The notes under the pieces: model-generated
Database searches by the model: none
The model's input: the letters and a program-made list of their open reading frames with translations, nothing else
Told to the model about the DNA's origin: nothing
Shown here: positions 35,523 to 44,912 of the stretch, one piece after another
Numbering within the stretch: position 1 is the first letter of the stretch
Layout of the letters: each line of letters opens with the position of its first letter
Translations under genes and position numbers: made by a program
From: CBDFGN01 sp965247065
GTDB lineage: Bacteria; Bacteroidota; Bacteroidia; Cytophagales; Cyclobacteriaceae
Length of the DNA: 64,000 nucleotides
NCBI GenBank assembly: GCA_965247065.1
Contig: CBDFGN010000006.1
Coordinates: 1,054,001-1,118,000, forward strand
Direction: 5' to 3'

Positions 35523-35567
35523 AGTAAGAAGCTCACCGAAGCTTTTTGATCACATCTTTCCTCGAGA

Positions 35568-37220
35568 CTATGTTGAGGCAATTCCGTTGATGGGCAACCG
35601 CACCACAGTTTCCCCCGGTTGAACTAATATGTTATCGGCCTCATCCAAGTCCCATCCAACCAGGCGGTTGCTCTGTTTATCCCACTCTACCCGACTACCA
35701 GACCGAATGGATAAGGTTCCCATGTGCGCAGCGATGGCTTCTTCAAATCCTTCCTCGATGCTGCAGCTAGGTTTGCCCCCGTTTCGGATACAACTAAGCC
35801 ATTCCCTTAAGTGGAGGTGGGTGGAATCTACTCTTTTACCATCCCGGTAGGTATAAAGAAGACCTTTATTGGCGAAGTATTTGGCAGTGGCCGAAGTTAC
35901 GGCATCGAGACCTTTAGCGCGGGGATCATAAGCGTATAAGGGAACCTCCGGATCAATGACTCCATCCTCGATCATTTCCTTAAATCGCGTGGATCGGGCA
36001 TCTGCATTTATGAACAGAGATTGGCCTAGCTCCATGGTGCCGTCATGACCCATCAAGACCGTGGGGCGATTATACTGGTTGCCCAGGGTAGCGCTATATA
36101 CGAAGGTCATTCCCCCTTCTTTGCCTTTTTCCTGACTGGACCCGGAAGTGAAATCCGGAAACTCCATTACTACGTGAAATACATCCGGAACCTCGCGACC
36201 GTCATTATGGGTATAAACCCCTCCAGAGGCCGAAACCGTTGTTGGAAGGCCCATATTGAGGATGCAGTTTATTCGATCGTAATCATGAGTCAGCAAATCC
36301 CCGGATAATCCAGTGCCGTACGCCCACCATTTACGCCATCGGAAGAAATGCTCGGCGTTGAAGGGAATTTCAGGGGCGTTGCCCAGGAATTGCTGCCAGT
36401 CAATGGTTTTTTCGCTGGCGGTTTCGTGTATGTCATATTGCCAGGCCCCATTATCGCTATTTCGATTGGTGTTGGTTTGCACCAGGCCGATGTGGCCTAA
36501 TACGTTCTTTCTAACCACATCTTGAGCGGTCAGGAAACTCTGCGTTTGACGGTGCTGGTGTCCAACTTGCAACACCACCCCAGTTTCCTTGATGGTGCTT
36601 ACTAAATCGAAGGCTTCCTTAAACGTGTGAGTCATGGGCTTTTCGACATACACATGCTTACCAGCTTGAGCCGCAGCAATGGCCATGGGAGCATGCCAAT
36701 GATCCGGGGCGGCAATAACTACCGCGTCTATGTCGGGGCTGTTAACCAGCTCAAGGTAATTCTGATGCCTCTTAGGTTTATTTCCCTCGGTCGTCACGGC
36801 CTCCGCGGCCATGTTTGCGTAGGTATCAAATACGTCGCACACCGCGGTTATCCTAATATTTAGATTTTCCTGGGACATAAAATCCTTAAGCCGGGCATCC
36901 TTAGGATTCAATTGGGCAGCTTCGAGCATTTGCTGTCTCCACTCTTTGGTAGCAAAGCCAAGAGACCGGGTTAGCTGCTTGCCTCGAATTCCAAATCCGA
37001 TAACCCCAATCCGTATAGGATCTCCCGCCATAGGTCCCGAGGCTGGAGGGGGAACGGCATTAATATTTAGCTCTTCCAGGATACTCTCCTTCAGGTGCTG
37101 ATTTTCGGAGTATTTAGCTGCTCCACCGGCCCACAGGGCCCCCAAAACCGGAACTCCGGCCAAACCTTTGAGAAGATCTCTTCTGGCTATTCCCTTTCCT
37201 TTGTTTGCTTCTTCACTCAT
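35568..37220 (-). CDS. Tat-exported Gfo/Idh/MocA-family oxidoreductase
   Basis: The protein has 550 residues. The N terminus has a twin-arginine signal (IARRDLLKGLAGVPVLGALW), so the folded enzyme with bound NAD(P) is probably exported to the periplasm. The Rossmann domain starts at DPIRIGVIGFGIRGKQL. AVVIAAPDHWHAPMAIAAAQ and VYVEKPMTHTFKEAF carry the EKP motif of the family. The C-terminal alpha/beta domain is complete. Such proteins in Bacteroidota act on sugars or sugar acids. It shares a transcript with the DoxX gene 23 bp upstream. Confidence 0.9.
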   Translation of the reverse strand: MSEEANKGKGIARRDLLKGLAGVPVLGALWAGGAAKYSENQHLKESILEELNINAVPPPASGPMAGDPIRIGVIGFGIRGKQLTRSLGFATKEWRQQMLEAAQLNPKDARLKDFMSQENLNIRITAVCDVFDTYANMAAEAVTTEGNKPKRHQNYLELVNSPDIDAVVIAAPDHWHAPMAIAAAQAGKHVYVEKPMTHTFKEAFDLVSTIKETGVVLQVGHQHRQTQSFLTAQDVVRKNVLGHIGLVQTNTNRNSDNGAWQYDIHETASEKTIDWQQFLGNAPEIPFNAEHFFRWRKWWAYGTGLSGDLLTHDYDRINCILNMGLPTTVSASGGVYTHNDGREVPDVFHVVMEFPDFTSGSSQEKGKEGGMTFVYSATLGNQYNRPTVLMGHDGTMELGQSLFINADARSTRFKEMIEDGVIDPEVPLYAYDPRAKGLDAVTSATAKYFANKGLLYTYRDGKRVDSTHLHLREWLSCIRNGGKPSCSIEEGFEEAIAAHMGTLSIRSGSRVEWDKQSNRLVGWDLDEADNILVQPGETVVRLPINGIAST

Positions 37221-37243
37221 TATAGGATTTTTTAAGGTATTGC

Positions 37244-37756
37244 TTAGTGCTCAGATTGAGTCGCAGTAAAATTTGACACACTTTTACCTCGCTTCAGATG
37301 AATGAGCCTCTCCAACCCGACAATTTGACTGGTTGAAAATTGCGCAAGCACCCACAACGCACCAATTTCAATAACATTCTTGTTAACAAAGATGTAGCTC
37401 CCCTCAGTAGTCCCCGGGCCGATTCCCAGCATCGGAGGGTTAGCCACATAATATAGGGCCAGTAGAACCATTCCCGAAATCGCCGCAGGCCGGTTAAGTA
37501 AGCCCAGTATCAGACTTAATCCGATTAGAATCAGGCCCCATATGTTTAGGAAATCCACAATTCCAATGAGCGTCGCATTTGCGGCCAATGACTTGAAGAG
37601 ATCTTCGAAAATCCATTGTGAGCTCATAAGATAACCTCGGGCAGACCAGGCTGGGTTAATCAATTTGGTCACCCCCTCATAAAGAAAATGCCAACCTATC
37701 AACATTCTCAAGATGACCAAGGCAGTAAGTTGTTTGGAGGAATATTGATTGTCCAT
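37244..37756 (-). CDS. DoxX-family membrane protein
   Basis: The protein has 170 residues and four hydrophobic helices (about residues 10-25, 60-80, 85-105 and 125-145). It begins with the DoxX family pattern: TALVILRMLIGWHFLYEGVT, KLINPAWSA. DoxX proteins are small membrane components linked to quinone-dependent oxidation in some organisms, otherwise of unknown role. The stop of this gene is 23 bp before the Tat-exported oxidoreductase. This pairing suggests the DoxX protein receives electrons from, or anchors, that enzyme; this is inference. Confidence 0.85.
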   Translation of the reverse strand: MDNQYSSKQLTALVILRMLIGWHFLYEGVTKLINPAWSARGYLMSSQWIFEDLFKSLAANATLIGIVDFLNIWGLILIGLSLILGLLNRPAAISGMVLLALYYVANPPMLGIGPGTTEGSYIFVNKNVIEIGALWVLAQFSTSQIVGLERLIHLKRGKSVSNFTATQSEH

Positions 37757-37868
37757 TCGTTTGATTAGTAGAGATTACAGCGCTTAAGGCACCAAATTTA
37801 GACCTAAAAGTGAAATTATCCTACCTATACCAATGGTTAGTAGGAGCGTCGGTTCAGGTGACAAATAT

Positions 37869-39355
37869 CTATTTGCCGAAATTCCCTTTTTTCGAAAGTT
37901 CCATGAAGTATTGTATGGAATCGGGGTTTTTTAGAGCATCCGGATTGATTACCTGGACAGGATCCTGGCCCATCAATATCTTTTTGATGGGAGTCTCCAC
38001 TTTCTTGCCACTTATGGTGTAAGGTACTTCCTGTATTTCCAGGATTTCATCGGGAACGTGGCGTGGAGAGCATTCATCCCTGATGGTTTTTCTGATTCGG
38101 TCCATCATGTCGCCATCCATTTTGTGGTCTGGCCCTATCACCAGGAATAACGGCATATAGAATTCTCCTTGGTCACGATCCAGGCAGATAATCAAACCGT
38201 CTTGGATTTCGGGAATTTTATCCAGCGCCCGGTATATTTCACTGGTCCCGATTCGAATCCCGCCGCGATTCAAAGTGGAATCAGAGCGGCCATAGATTAT
38301 CACACCTCCTTCGGGAGTGATCTGGGTCCAATCACCATGTCTCCAAACTCCTGGATACTTTTCAAAGTAGCTGTCGGAGTACTTTGTGAAATCTTTGTCA
38401 TTCCAAAAATACACCGGCATAGAGGGCATCGGCTTGGATATGACCATTTCACCTACTTGCCCTAACACTGGTTGACCGGCCTCGTTGTATGACTCTAGCT
38501 TACAGCCCAAAGCCCGGCATTGTATCTCTCCGGAATAGACCGGCTCCATTGGATTGCCTCCGACAAAGGCGCTGCACACATCCGTACCACCGCTGACCGA
38601 AGCGAGCCAAATGTCACCCTTAATCTCTTTGTAAACCCAATCGAATCCCTCAGGTGCTAGGGGTGAGCCTGTGGAACCGAAAGAGCGCAGTTTTGTTAGA
38701 TCGTGGCATGTACCTGGTTTGATGCCAGCCTTCATACAGGCTGTGATAAAGCTTGCACTAGTTCCAAAGTGATCCAGCCCGGATTCCTCGGCAAGTTGCC
38801 AGAGGACGTTAATATCCGGATAGGTCGGGCTTCCATCGTACAATACAATGGTTGATCCACAAAGTAAGGTAGCCTGGACAATATTCCACATCATCCACCC
38901 GGTGGTCGTGAACCAAAAGAACCGTTCCCCAGGTTTGACGTCGTTATGCAGGGTCAGGTACTTCAAATGCTCCATCAAAACACCTCCATGGCCATGAGTT
39001 ATGGCCTTCGGAAGTCCAGTGGTTCCGGACGAATAAAGAATCCATATCGGGTGGTCGAAATCGACCCTCTTGAAAACTAGCTTGGTGGATTGACTTTGTC
39101 TTGTCTGGATCCAACTAACGGAATTCGGAATGCTCCATGATTGCACCGTGGGATCCAGATAGGGAATGACAACCACCTTTTCAACTGAAGGCAGTGCGTT
39201 CCTTATCTTCTTCAAGGCCTCTATCCGGGAGAATTTCTTGCCCCCATATTGGTAGCCATCCACTCCAATCAGGATCTTAGGCTCGATCTGTGCGAACCGG
39301 TCAATCACAGAGCTAGTACCAAAATCAGGAGACGTACTTGACCAAACTCCCCCAT
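37869..39355 (-). pseudogene. Acetoacetyl-CoA synthetase, 5' end removed at the IS110 junction
   Basis: The C-terminal 480-odd residues of an ANL-family ligase remain. They include the AMP-binding P-loop WILYSSGTTGLPKAITHGHG, the WMMWNIVQATLLCGSTIVLY core, TGSPLAPEGFDWVYKEI, GRSDSTLNRGGIRIGTSEIY and the terminal PYTISGKKVETPIKKIL with the adenylation Lys. The sequence follows acetoacetate-CoA ligase. Coding similarity continues past the first ATG, as GGVWSSTSPDFGTSSVIDRF, right up to the IS end at 39356, then stops. About 150-170 N-terminal residues and the promoter are missing. A shortened protein might be translated from an internal start, but it is unlikely to be active. Confidence 0.88.
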
Positions 39356-40656
39356 CCCTTTAGATTTACAAGATATGATTATTTCAATATTATTGCTATT
39401 ACCCCTATGAGGGGGTCTGGGGGAGACTCATAACTTGTGGACAAGGTGGATAACTTTAAAAAGTCAACACCGACAGAGGCGAATTATCTGCCTGCCAGGG
39501 TAAGACCCATCGTGCGATTCAATCCTCTGTCGGTTACTTAAACAAGCATCATTTAGAAATTAGGAATATCCAGCGAAGGATAAGATCCATTATCAAGGGT
39601 TTGATCGTGTTTAAGTGTGTTGACCTGTTTTTTAATCAATAATAAAGTTATGAAGTATAAAGTATTTATTGGCGTAGATGTGTCTAAAGAGGTTCTGGAT
39701 TTTGTAGTGATTGCTGAAGGCAAAAAGTTGTTCCACTTGCTGGTAAGTAACGATAAAAAAGGGATCAATCTGTTTTACAAAAGATTACTAAAAGAAGTAG
39801 AGACCGATCAGATCCACTGGTTATTATGTCTTGAGCATACGGGTATCTACTGTAACCCTTTATTGGAATTTGTGGTTGAAAAGAACATGGCAGTTTGGTT
39901 AGAAAACGCAGCAGTAATCAAAGCACACCATGCGTTGGAACGAGGTAAAAATGATGCTTTAGATGCCTTAAGAATTTCTGAGTATGCTTATGCTAAAAGG
40001 GATAAAGTAAGGCTGTGGGAAGCTCCCAGAGAGGTTGTCAATCAATTGAAATCTATGATCCGTCTCAGGAAAAGACTACTTACTTCCAAAAAGAGGCTAC
40101 TTGATCCTCTACAGGAAGACAAGCAGTTTGGTAATAAACAATGGGCAAAGGAACATGATAAACTACTTCGACCTGTTATAGCCAAAATAGAAAAACAACT
40201 CAAAGAAGTGGAACAGAAAATCCAGCAGCTCATTGATGGGGACCATCATCTTAAACAACTTTATCAACTGATTACATCGGTAAGCGGAGTAGGGCAGATT
40301 GTAGCTATCAATACCCTGGTAGTCACTAACGAGTTTAAACAGATCACTGACCCAAAAAAGATGGCCTGTCATTGCGGAGTAGCCCCTTTCCAATACGATT
40401 CAGGGAAAACGATTCGCAGCAGGGCCAGAGTGTCACACAGGGCAGACAAGTCGATGAAAGTACTACTACACTTGGCGGCTATGTCAGCCATCTCTGGTAA
40501 AGGAGAATTAAGAGATTATTACCTAAGAAAAGTAGAGGAAGGCAAGAATAAAATGGCTGTACTTAATGCTGTAAGAAACAAAATCATCCACCGAGTATTT
40601 GCTTGTGTAAGAGAAAATAGGAAATATGAAAAAATTTATAAGCATGCCCTTGTTTA
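39356..40656 (+). mobile_element. IS110-family element, copy A (ends apparently clipped)
   Basis: The 1301-bp segment appears identical to copy B (51924-53224, inverted) wherever compared: across the transposase proteins and at both flanks. It has about 290 bp of non-coding DNA before the transposase, a single DEDD transposase gene, and no terminal inverted repeats or obvious target duplication, all as expected for IS110. Compared with copy B's inferred ends it lacks 6 bp on the left and 3 bp on the right. Its flanks belong to two different genes (acetoacetyl-CoA synthetase and a glycosyltransferase), so the insertion was accompanied or followed by a deletion. Confidence 0.9.
39469..39616 (+). 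ncRNA. Candidate IS110 bridge RNA region (predicted from structure)
   Basis: The non-coding left end of the element contains two consecutive large stem-loops. Stem 1 is ACCGACAGAGG (39469-39479) with CCTCTGTCGGT (39524-39534). Stem 2 is ACTTAAACA (39536-39544) with TGTTTAAGT (39608-39616), enclosing smaller hairpins TATCC-agcgaa-GGATA and ATCAA-gggt-TTGAT. IS110-group elements are known to encode a bridge RNA in this position, with one loop reading the target and one the donor. The boundaries, the promoter and which loop is which are inference. Confidence 0.6.
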
Positions 40657-40714
40657 TAATGCGACCGGCCGGCAGCTCGAGGCCTGTGGTTTACTTCGAT
40701 CTCCCCGATTTTGA
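39650..40714 (+). CDS. IS110-family transposase (copy A), reading through into flanking DNA
   Basis: The ATG at 39650 starts MKYKVFIGVDVSKEVLDFVV, the DEDD (RuvC-like) domain with first Asp in GVDVS and Glu in CLEHTGIY. NDALDALRISEYA holds the late Asp residues. The C-terminal Tnp2 domain has GVGQIVAINTLV and ACHCGVAPFQYDSGKTIRSR with the conserved Ser nucleophile region. Residues 1-335 or so match copy B; the B protein ends HALV. Here the element's end is clipped, so the stop is lost and about 18 residues (YNATGRQLEACGLLRSPRF) come from the neighbouring gene's antisense strand. The catalytic core is intact. Confidence 0.9.
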   Translation: MKYKVFIGVDVSKEVLDFVVIAEGKKLFHLLVSNDKKGINLFYKRLLKEVETDQIHWLLCLEHTGIYCNPLLEFVVEKNMAVWLENAAVIKAHHALERGKNDALDALRISEYAYAKRDKVRLWEAPREVVNQLKSMIRLRKRLLTSKKRLLDPLQEDKQFGNKQWAKEHDKLLRPVIAKIEKQLKEVEQKIQQLIDGDHHLKQLYQLITSVSGVGQIVAINTLVVTNEFKQITDPKKMACHCGVAPFQYDSGKTIRSRARVSHRADKSMKVLLHLAAMSAISGKGELRDYYLRKVEEGKNKMAVLNAVRNKIIHRVFACVRENRKYEKIYKHALVYNATGRQLEACGLLRSPRF

Positions 40715-41261
40715 ATCCTCTGATCTTCAATAAAGCGGGTATAAATCTATGCATTTCGCCATATAGGGATAGTTCGGCGAAGCACTCTTTACGATAGACT
40801 TTTAGGGTACAGCCACTATCCCTAACGCCGTCATTGATGAGTTTCTTTCGTAAGAAAGATCCGATTCGCGACACGGCTATTTTGGATAAGCCATCCTTCC
40901 GTCGCTTTCGCCAACCCGAAACCACATCCAGATTCTGGGTATTCAAATGTTGCACCAGGCGTGGAATGTCGGCCGGATCGTTCTGACCGTCTCCGTCCAA
41001 CATGACCAGCAGGTCATTTCGCGCCGATTTGATACCCGCATCAAGCGCCGCCGTTTGCCCGAAATTCTTTCTTAAAACAACGATGGTTATGCCCTGTATC
41101 GCACGCAGGACCTCAAGACTATTATCTTCTGAGCCGTCGTCCACAATAATAAGCTCATAGCGGTAGTCGCTCTGCCGGCAGACCTCCTTTATTTCAGTCA
41201 CCAGCGCGTCAATATTTAAGGATTCATTATATATCGGAACGATGATTGAGATGGGCTGCAT
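40657..41261 (-). pseudogene. Family 2 glycosyltransferase, 3' end cut off by IS110 copy A
   Basis: From the ATG at 41261 (MQPISIIVPIYNESLNIDAL) this is a GT2 protein of the dolichol-phosphate-mannose-synthase/undecaprenyl-phosphate type. Blocks are YELIIVDDGSEDNSLEVLRA, LRKNFGQTAALDAGIKSARN, LLVMLDGDGQNDPADIP (DxD-like) and IEVNHRPRAAGRSHY. Coding ends at HY exactly at the IS end (40657), after which the frame enters the transposase antisense. The C-terminal membrane helices of the usual 300-plus residue protein are missing. It and the truncated acetoacetyl-CoA synthetase lie on either side of the IS and have lost facing ends. Confidence 0.87.
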
Positions 41262-41351
41262 GTATGTCGAAAGTTGCCCCAAAATATGGACATAGAGAAC
41301 CAATTTCAAAGTTTGATCGGATAATAATGTTGCCGGGATTGCGAACGATGG

Positions 41352-43339
41352 CTAAGCGACCGAAAGGATCCTAATAGGGGTGCTTCGTCCTTTAACAATC
41401 ACCTCTTTGAAGTCGTCGCTCAGGCCGTTGGGAGTTTTCAGTTCTTGATAAACCTCCTCAGATATCAAAAGACTGGAGTTGAATTCCTTGGTCAATTGTT
41501 CAATTCGGGCGGCCACGATAACAGTATTTCCAGTAATGGAATACTGCTTTCTTTCTTCGGTTCCAACATTGCCGGCCACCACATTTCCAGCGTGTAAGCC
41601 AATTCCAACACGGGTAGGAGGGATATCATTGTTCTCGCTTTTGCTCTTCACCGCCTCGACTATTTCAATCGCCGCTCTAAACGCGTTTTCGCAATCCTGA
41701 TCGGTGGAGATCGGGGCTCCAAAGGTTGCCATGAAACCATCGCCGAGAAATTGATGATGATGCCCTGGTGCTTGTCAACGATTTCGATCATAAATCCGAA
41801 TACATCATTCTGGTACTTGATAATGTCCTCCGGGCTTCTTTTTTCGGCAAATGGGGTGAAACCACGAATGTCCAGAAACATAACACAGACGAACTTCTTT
41901 TCGATTTTTCTATCGCTTTCCCCCGAGGCCAGGAGTTCATCGGCAATGGCACCTGACACTTGCTGGGTGAGGAGCGTCTTGATCCTCTTTTCGGCCTTAA
42001 CAAGTTTTCCTTGGGTCAATTCTAAATTGCCAAAAGCGAATTGCAGCTTTTTATGGTCTTTCCGCTTGCTGTAGTATAAAAGATACAAGGTCAGGGCCAG
42101 GGAAAACAACAGAATGGCACCAATGATTAACTCGGTTTTCAATTTCCTTTGCTCTTCAAGCTCTAGTTCCTGAATTTCCTGTTGTTGCTTTAAGTTGGTT
42201 ATTTGGATTTCACGCTGCTCAATTTGGTTTAAGTTATCGAGCAAGGCCAACTCCTGTTCTTGCACTTCCTCTTTCACCCTTGCATCTAATTCAGTGTACA
42301 ATTTGTAATACTCCAAGGACTTCTGAAAATCCTCCTGTTTCTCGAATTCTTGAGCCAGTTTTCGCAGATCCTCGGTCTGCTCGTCGCTGGAAGCATGGTA
42401 TGGAGAACCCACAGCGAGGTCCTGTTCCATTTTGTGGGTCGGATCGGAGAGTGTTCGGATTACCTTGGACTGGTCTTCAATCGCTGGCGCAGAGACGAGG
42501 CCAAGGGTATCGGACGTTTTTAAGGCGATTATTTTGTCAATGCTGCCGTAAAGAGATTCTTTATTCCTCCTCGTACTGTCCAGTGTGGCGGTGTCGCCAA
42601 TTCTCTCGCCATCTCGAATTGCCATTTCATAATAGGTTATTGCTTGTTCATACTGACCAGCCTTCTCGTAAAGTTCCGCAATTCGGGCGTGGAGCTGATT
42701 AATGCCTTGCGCATCGCCCTTATTGCGCATATAGTTAATGGCCTTCTCATTGTGCTTTATCGCCTTGTAATAGTTCTGGTTGTTTTCATAGTGCCTTGCC
42801 AGTTTGAGGTTAGCGGAAATATTAAAGTCCGTGGTGGAAGAGGCGGTCTTTTCGCCGAACTTCAATCGTTTGAGGGTCGATTTAAGGAAACCCTCCTTGA
42901 GCCCGTCTTCCACTCTGGCAATCGAATCTATTTTAGCAAGATATTCATCAGCTTCCTCAATCTCTTCTTCATAGGCAATTTGCTCGGACTTGAGCCGGGC
43001 AGATTGGAAAGCCTCTTGCGCATCCAGATATTGACCGCGCGCATAGTGTGCCTTTCCAGCCAGGATAAGTGTCTTGGCCCCTAGATGCCGCTTTTCATTA
43101 GGAACCAGGGCATTCTCCTGTGAGAAAATGTCCTCAGCCAGAATCTGGGCTTGTTTTCCGAACCGTGTTGCCTTTCTGGAGTCGGACCAAGTGTGGTGGT
43201 GTATAAGTTCATGAAGGATCTGTAGTCGCTCTAGTCCATAAGTATCCTCAAGCCTTTGTTCAAGTGTTTCAACATATTCCTGGCAGTAGCCTGACCAGGG
43301 CAATAATAACAAAAGAAGAGCGGTGGATAATCTTTTCAC
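41352..43339 (-). pseudogene. TPR-domain adenylate/guanylate cyclase, frameshifted in the catalytic domain
   Basis: A GTG at 43339 gives a signal peptide (MKRLSTALLLLLLPWSGYCQ). A periplasmic TPR region follows (repeats such as NYYKAIKHNEKAINYMRNKG and QYEQAITYYEMAIRDG), then a coiled coil, a membrane helix (LIIGAILLFSLALTLYLLYY) and a class III cyclase domain (KKFVCVMFLDIRGFTPFAEK). The frame breaks at about 41754-41756: the DNA lacks one T (plus-strand view) inside GATGATGAT, so the expected INQFLGDGFMATFGAPI is read INFSAMVSWQPLEPRS. The rest (MATFGAPISTDQDCENAF to the end) continues in another frame to 41352. The lost GDG block carries a metal-binding Asp. Possible base-call error or real decay. 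Confidence 0.85.
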
Positions 43340-43672
43340 TATTGTCTCTCTGCACAAAAATAAAAAGGTTAGGCAAAAAAATTATGTAAAGGTCCAAAAG
43401 GATAAAAAGTGGTTGAAGAGAAGACTTTACAATTAGGACTTAACCTATTACCTAAACCTAACTGACCCTTCCCTTGAGTTTATCTCCGGATTTTCATGAG
43501 GTTTATTTGATTCCCTGGGGCATCATGGTTTGAAGAACATGGATTACCACTTTCGCAGGAAACTCCTAAGCATTTGTGGGTCGAAACAAGAAATTAGGTC
43601 CAAGACCGGACAATTGTATTCAATATATTAAAAAATAGCGATATTATCTTCCAGGAAACGCTTTAACCAATC
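43340..43672. other. Intergenic region between divergent genes
   Basis: No gene is recognised. The AT-rich half next to 43673 presumably carries the promoter for the oxidase-glycosyltransferase pair; no clear TAnnTTTG box is seen. Confidence 0.4.
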
Positions 43673-44902
43673 TTGAAACAGGTCAAAAACCGTATTGCAA
43701 TTTTGGGGGCAGGAGGTACTGGCGTCTGTACTGCCTTGGAGCTGGCTCAGAGGGGTTACAGAGTTGATCTTTATGACGAAAATTCGGTAGCGGTTTCAAG
43801 AGCCAGTTTTGTTAACGAGGGCAAGATCCATTTAGGGTTTATATATGCCAAAGATCGAAGTTTAAAAACTGCCCGGCAAATGATAGTAGGCGCGCTGCAT
43901 TTCATGGATAATCTCCGGCGATGGATCGATATCGATGCGGAAGAAATAATATCTACCCCATTTCATTACTGCGTGCATCGTGGTTCACTGTTAAGCCCTG
44001 AACAACTATCCTATCATTACTCGCGGTGCATTCAACTATTTGATGAAGCTAGCTCATCTTTTAAAAAATCATACCTTAACCTATTCGACCAAATAAATGT
44101 CCAGAGGCTTCATGGATCCAGGATTGACGAATTAGTAAATCCCGATTACTTCGATGCCGTGTTTTCTACCACCGAACACGCCGTAGACCCACGTATAATT
44201 GCTGCTAAATTGAGAACTGCGGTTGATTCTAATCCAATGATTAACTTAATGATTGAGACAAGAATTCAATCTGTGGAAGAGTATGGAAGTCAGTATTTGG
44301 TAAAGGGAGTAAGATCGGAGCAGTCAATTCTCGAAGCCTATGGTGTGGTGATCAATGCCACATGGCATGGAAGACTCGAGATAGATAGGTCGATGGGGAT
44401 TTATCCACCTGCTAGCTGGTCACACCGTTATAAATTTGGAAATAGAATTTTAGTTTCTTTAGAAAACAGTCCAATACCGTCTTGTACTTGCGTACAGGGT
44501 CCATTCGGGGATATTGTCAATTTTCGTAGTAACGGCATATTCTTATCATGGTACCCAATTGGTAGAACTGGTTGGTCCGCTGATTGTCGGCCACCTGAAT
44601 GGGATGAAATTTTTACCGCTAAAGAGCGCTTGGAAATCTTCAGCCGGAGCCTTGCTGAATTAAAAATGAGATTTCCTTTAATCAGCACTATGAGCTTCAG
44701 TCACGATCAGGTAAATCCGGATGGTGGAGTTATTTATGCTCTTGGATCGACGGACGTGGATGACGAGAGCAGTAAACTCCATGAACGATTTGAAATTGGA
44801 ATCCAATCAAAGAATAATTACCACTCTATCAATACGGGCAAGTATACTCTAGTACCCTATTGGGGTCTAAAATTGGCAGATCGGGTTGAAGGCATTTTCT
44901 AA
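43673..44902 (+). CDS. FAD-dependent oxidoreductase, D-amino-acid-oxidase (DadA/GlpO) type
   Basis: The protein has 409 residues from a TTG start at 43673. The FAD-binding Rossmann motif is RIAILGAGGTGVCTALELAQ. SRASFVNEGKIHLGFIYAKD resembles the flavin-binding Ser..NEGKIHLG segment of DAO-superfamily enzymes. The C-terminal HSINTGKYTLVPYWGLKLAD replaces the usual FAD-tail motif. It would oxidise an amino or hydroxy group on an unknown substrate. The following glycosyltransferase begins 10 bp after its stop, so the two form an operon, suggesting a role in modifying a sugar or envelope glycan. Its base composition looks more AT-rich than the surrounding genes. Confidence 0.78.
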   Translation: MKQVKNRIAILGAGGTGVCTALELAQRGYRVDLYDENSVAVSRASFVNEGKIHLGFIYAKDRSLKTARQMIVGALHFMDNLRRWIDIDAEEIISTPFHYCVHRGSLLSPEQLSYHYSRCIQLFDEASSSFKKSYLNLFDQINVQRLHGSRIDELVNPDYFDAVFSTTEHAVDPRIIAAKLRTAVDSNPMINLMIETRIQSVEEYGSQYLVKGVRSEQSILEAYGVVINATWHGRLEIDRSMGIYPPASWSHRYKFGNRILVSLENSPIPSCTCVQGPFGDIVNFRSNGIFLSWYPIGRTGWSADCRPPEWDEIFTAKERLEIFSRSLAELKMRFPLISTMSFSHDQVNPDGGVIYALGSTDVDDESSKLHERFEIGIQSKNNYHSINTGKYTLVPYWGLKLADRVEGIF

Positions 44903-44912
44903 ATCTCACCAC

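Noticed and set aside
39450..39620. Repeat plus hairpins considered as a CRISPR array
   Set aside because: There are two different stem-loops rather than regular repeat-spacer units, and they lie inside an IS110 element.
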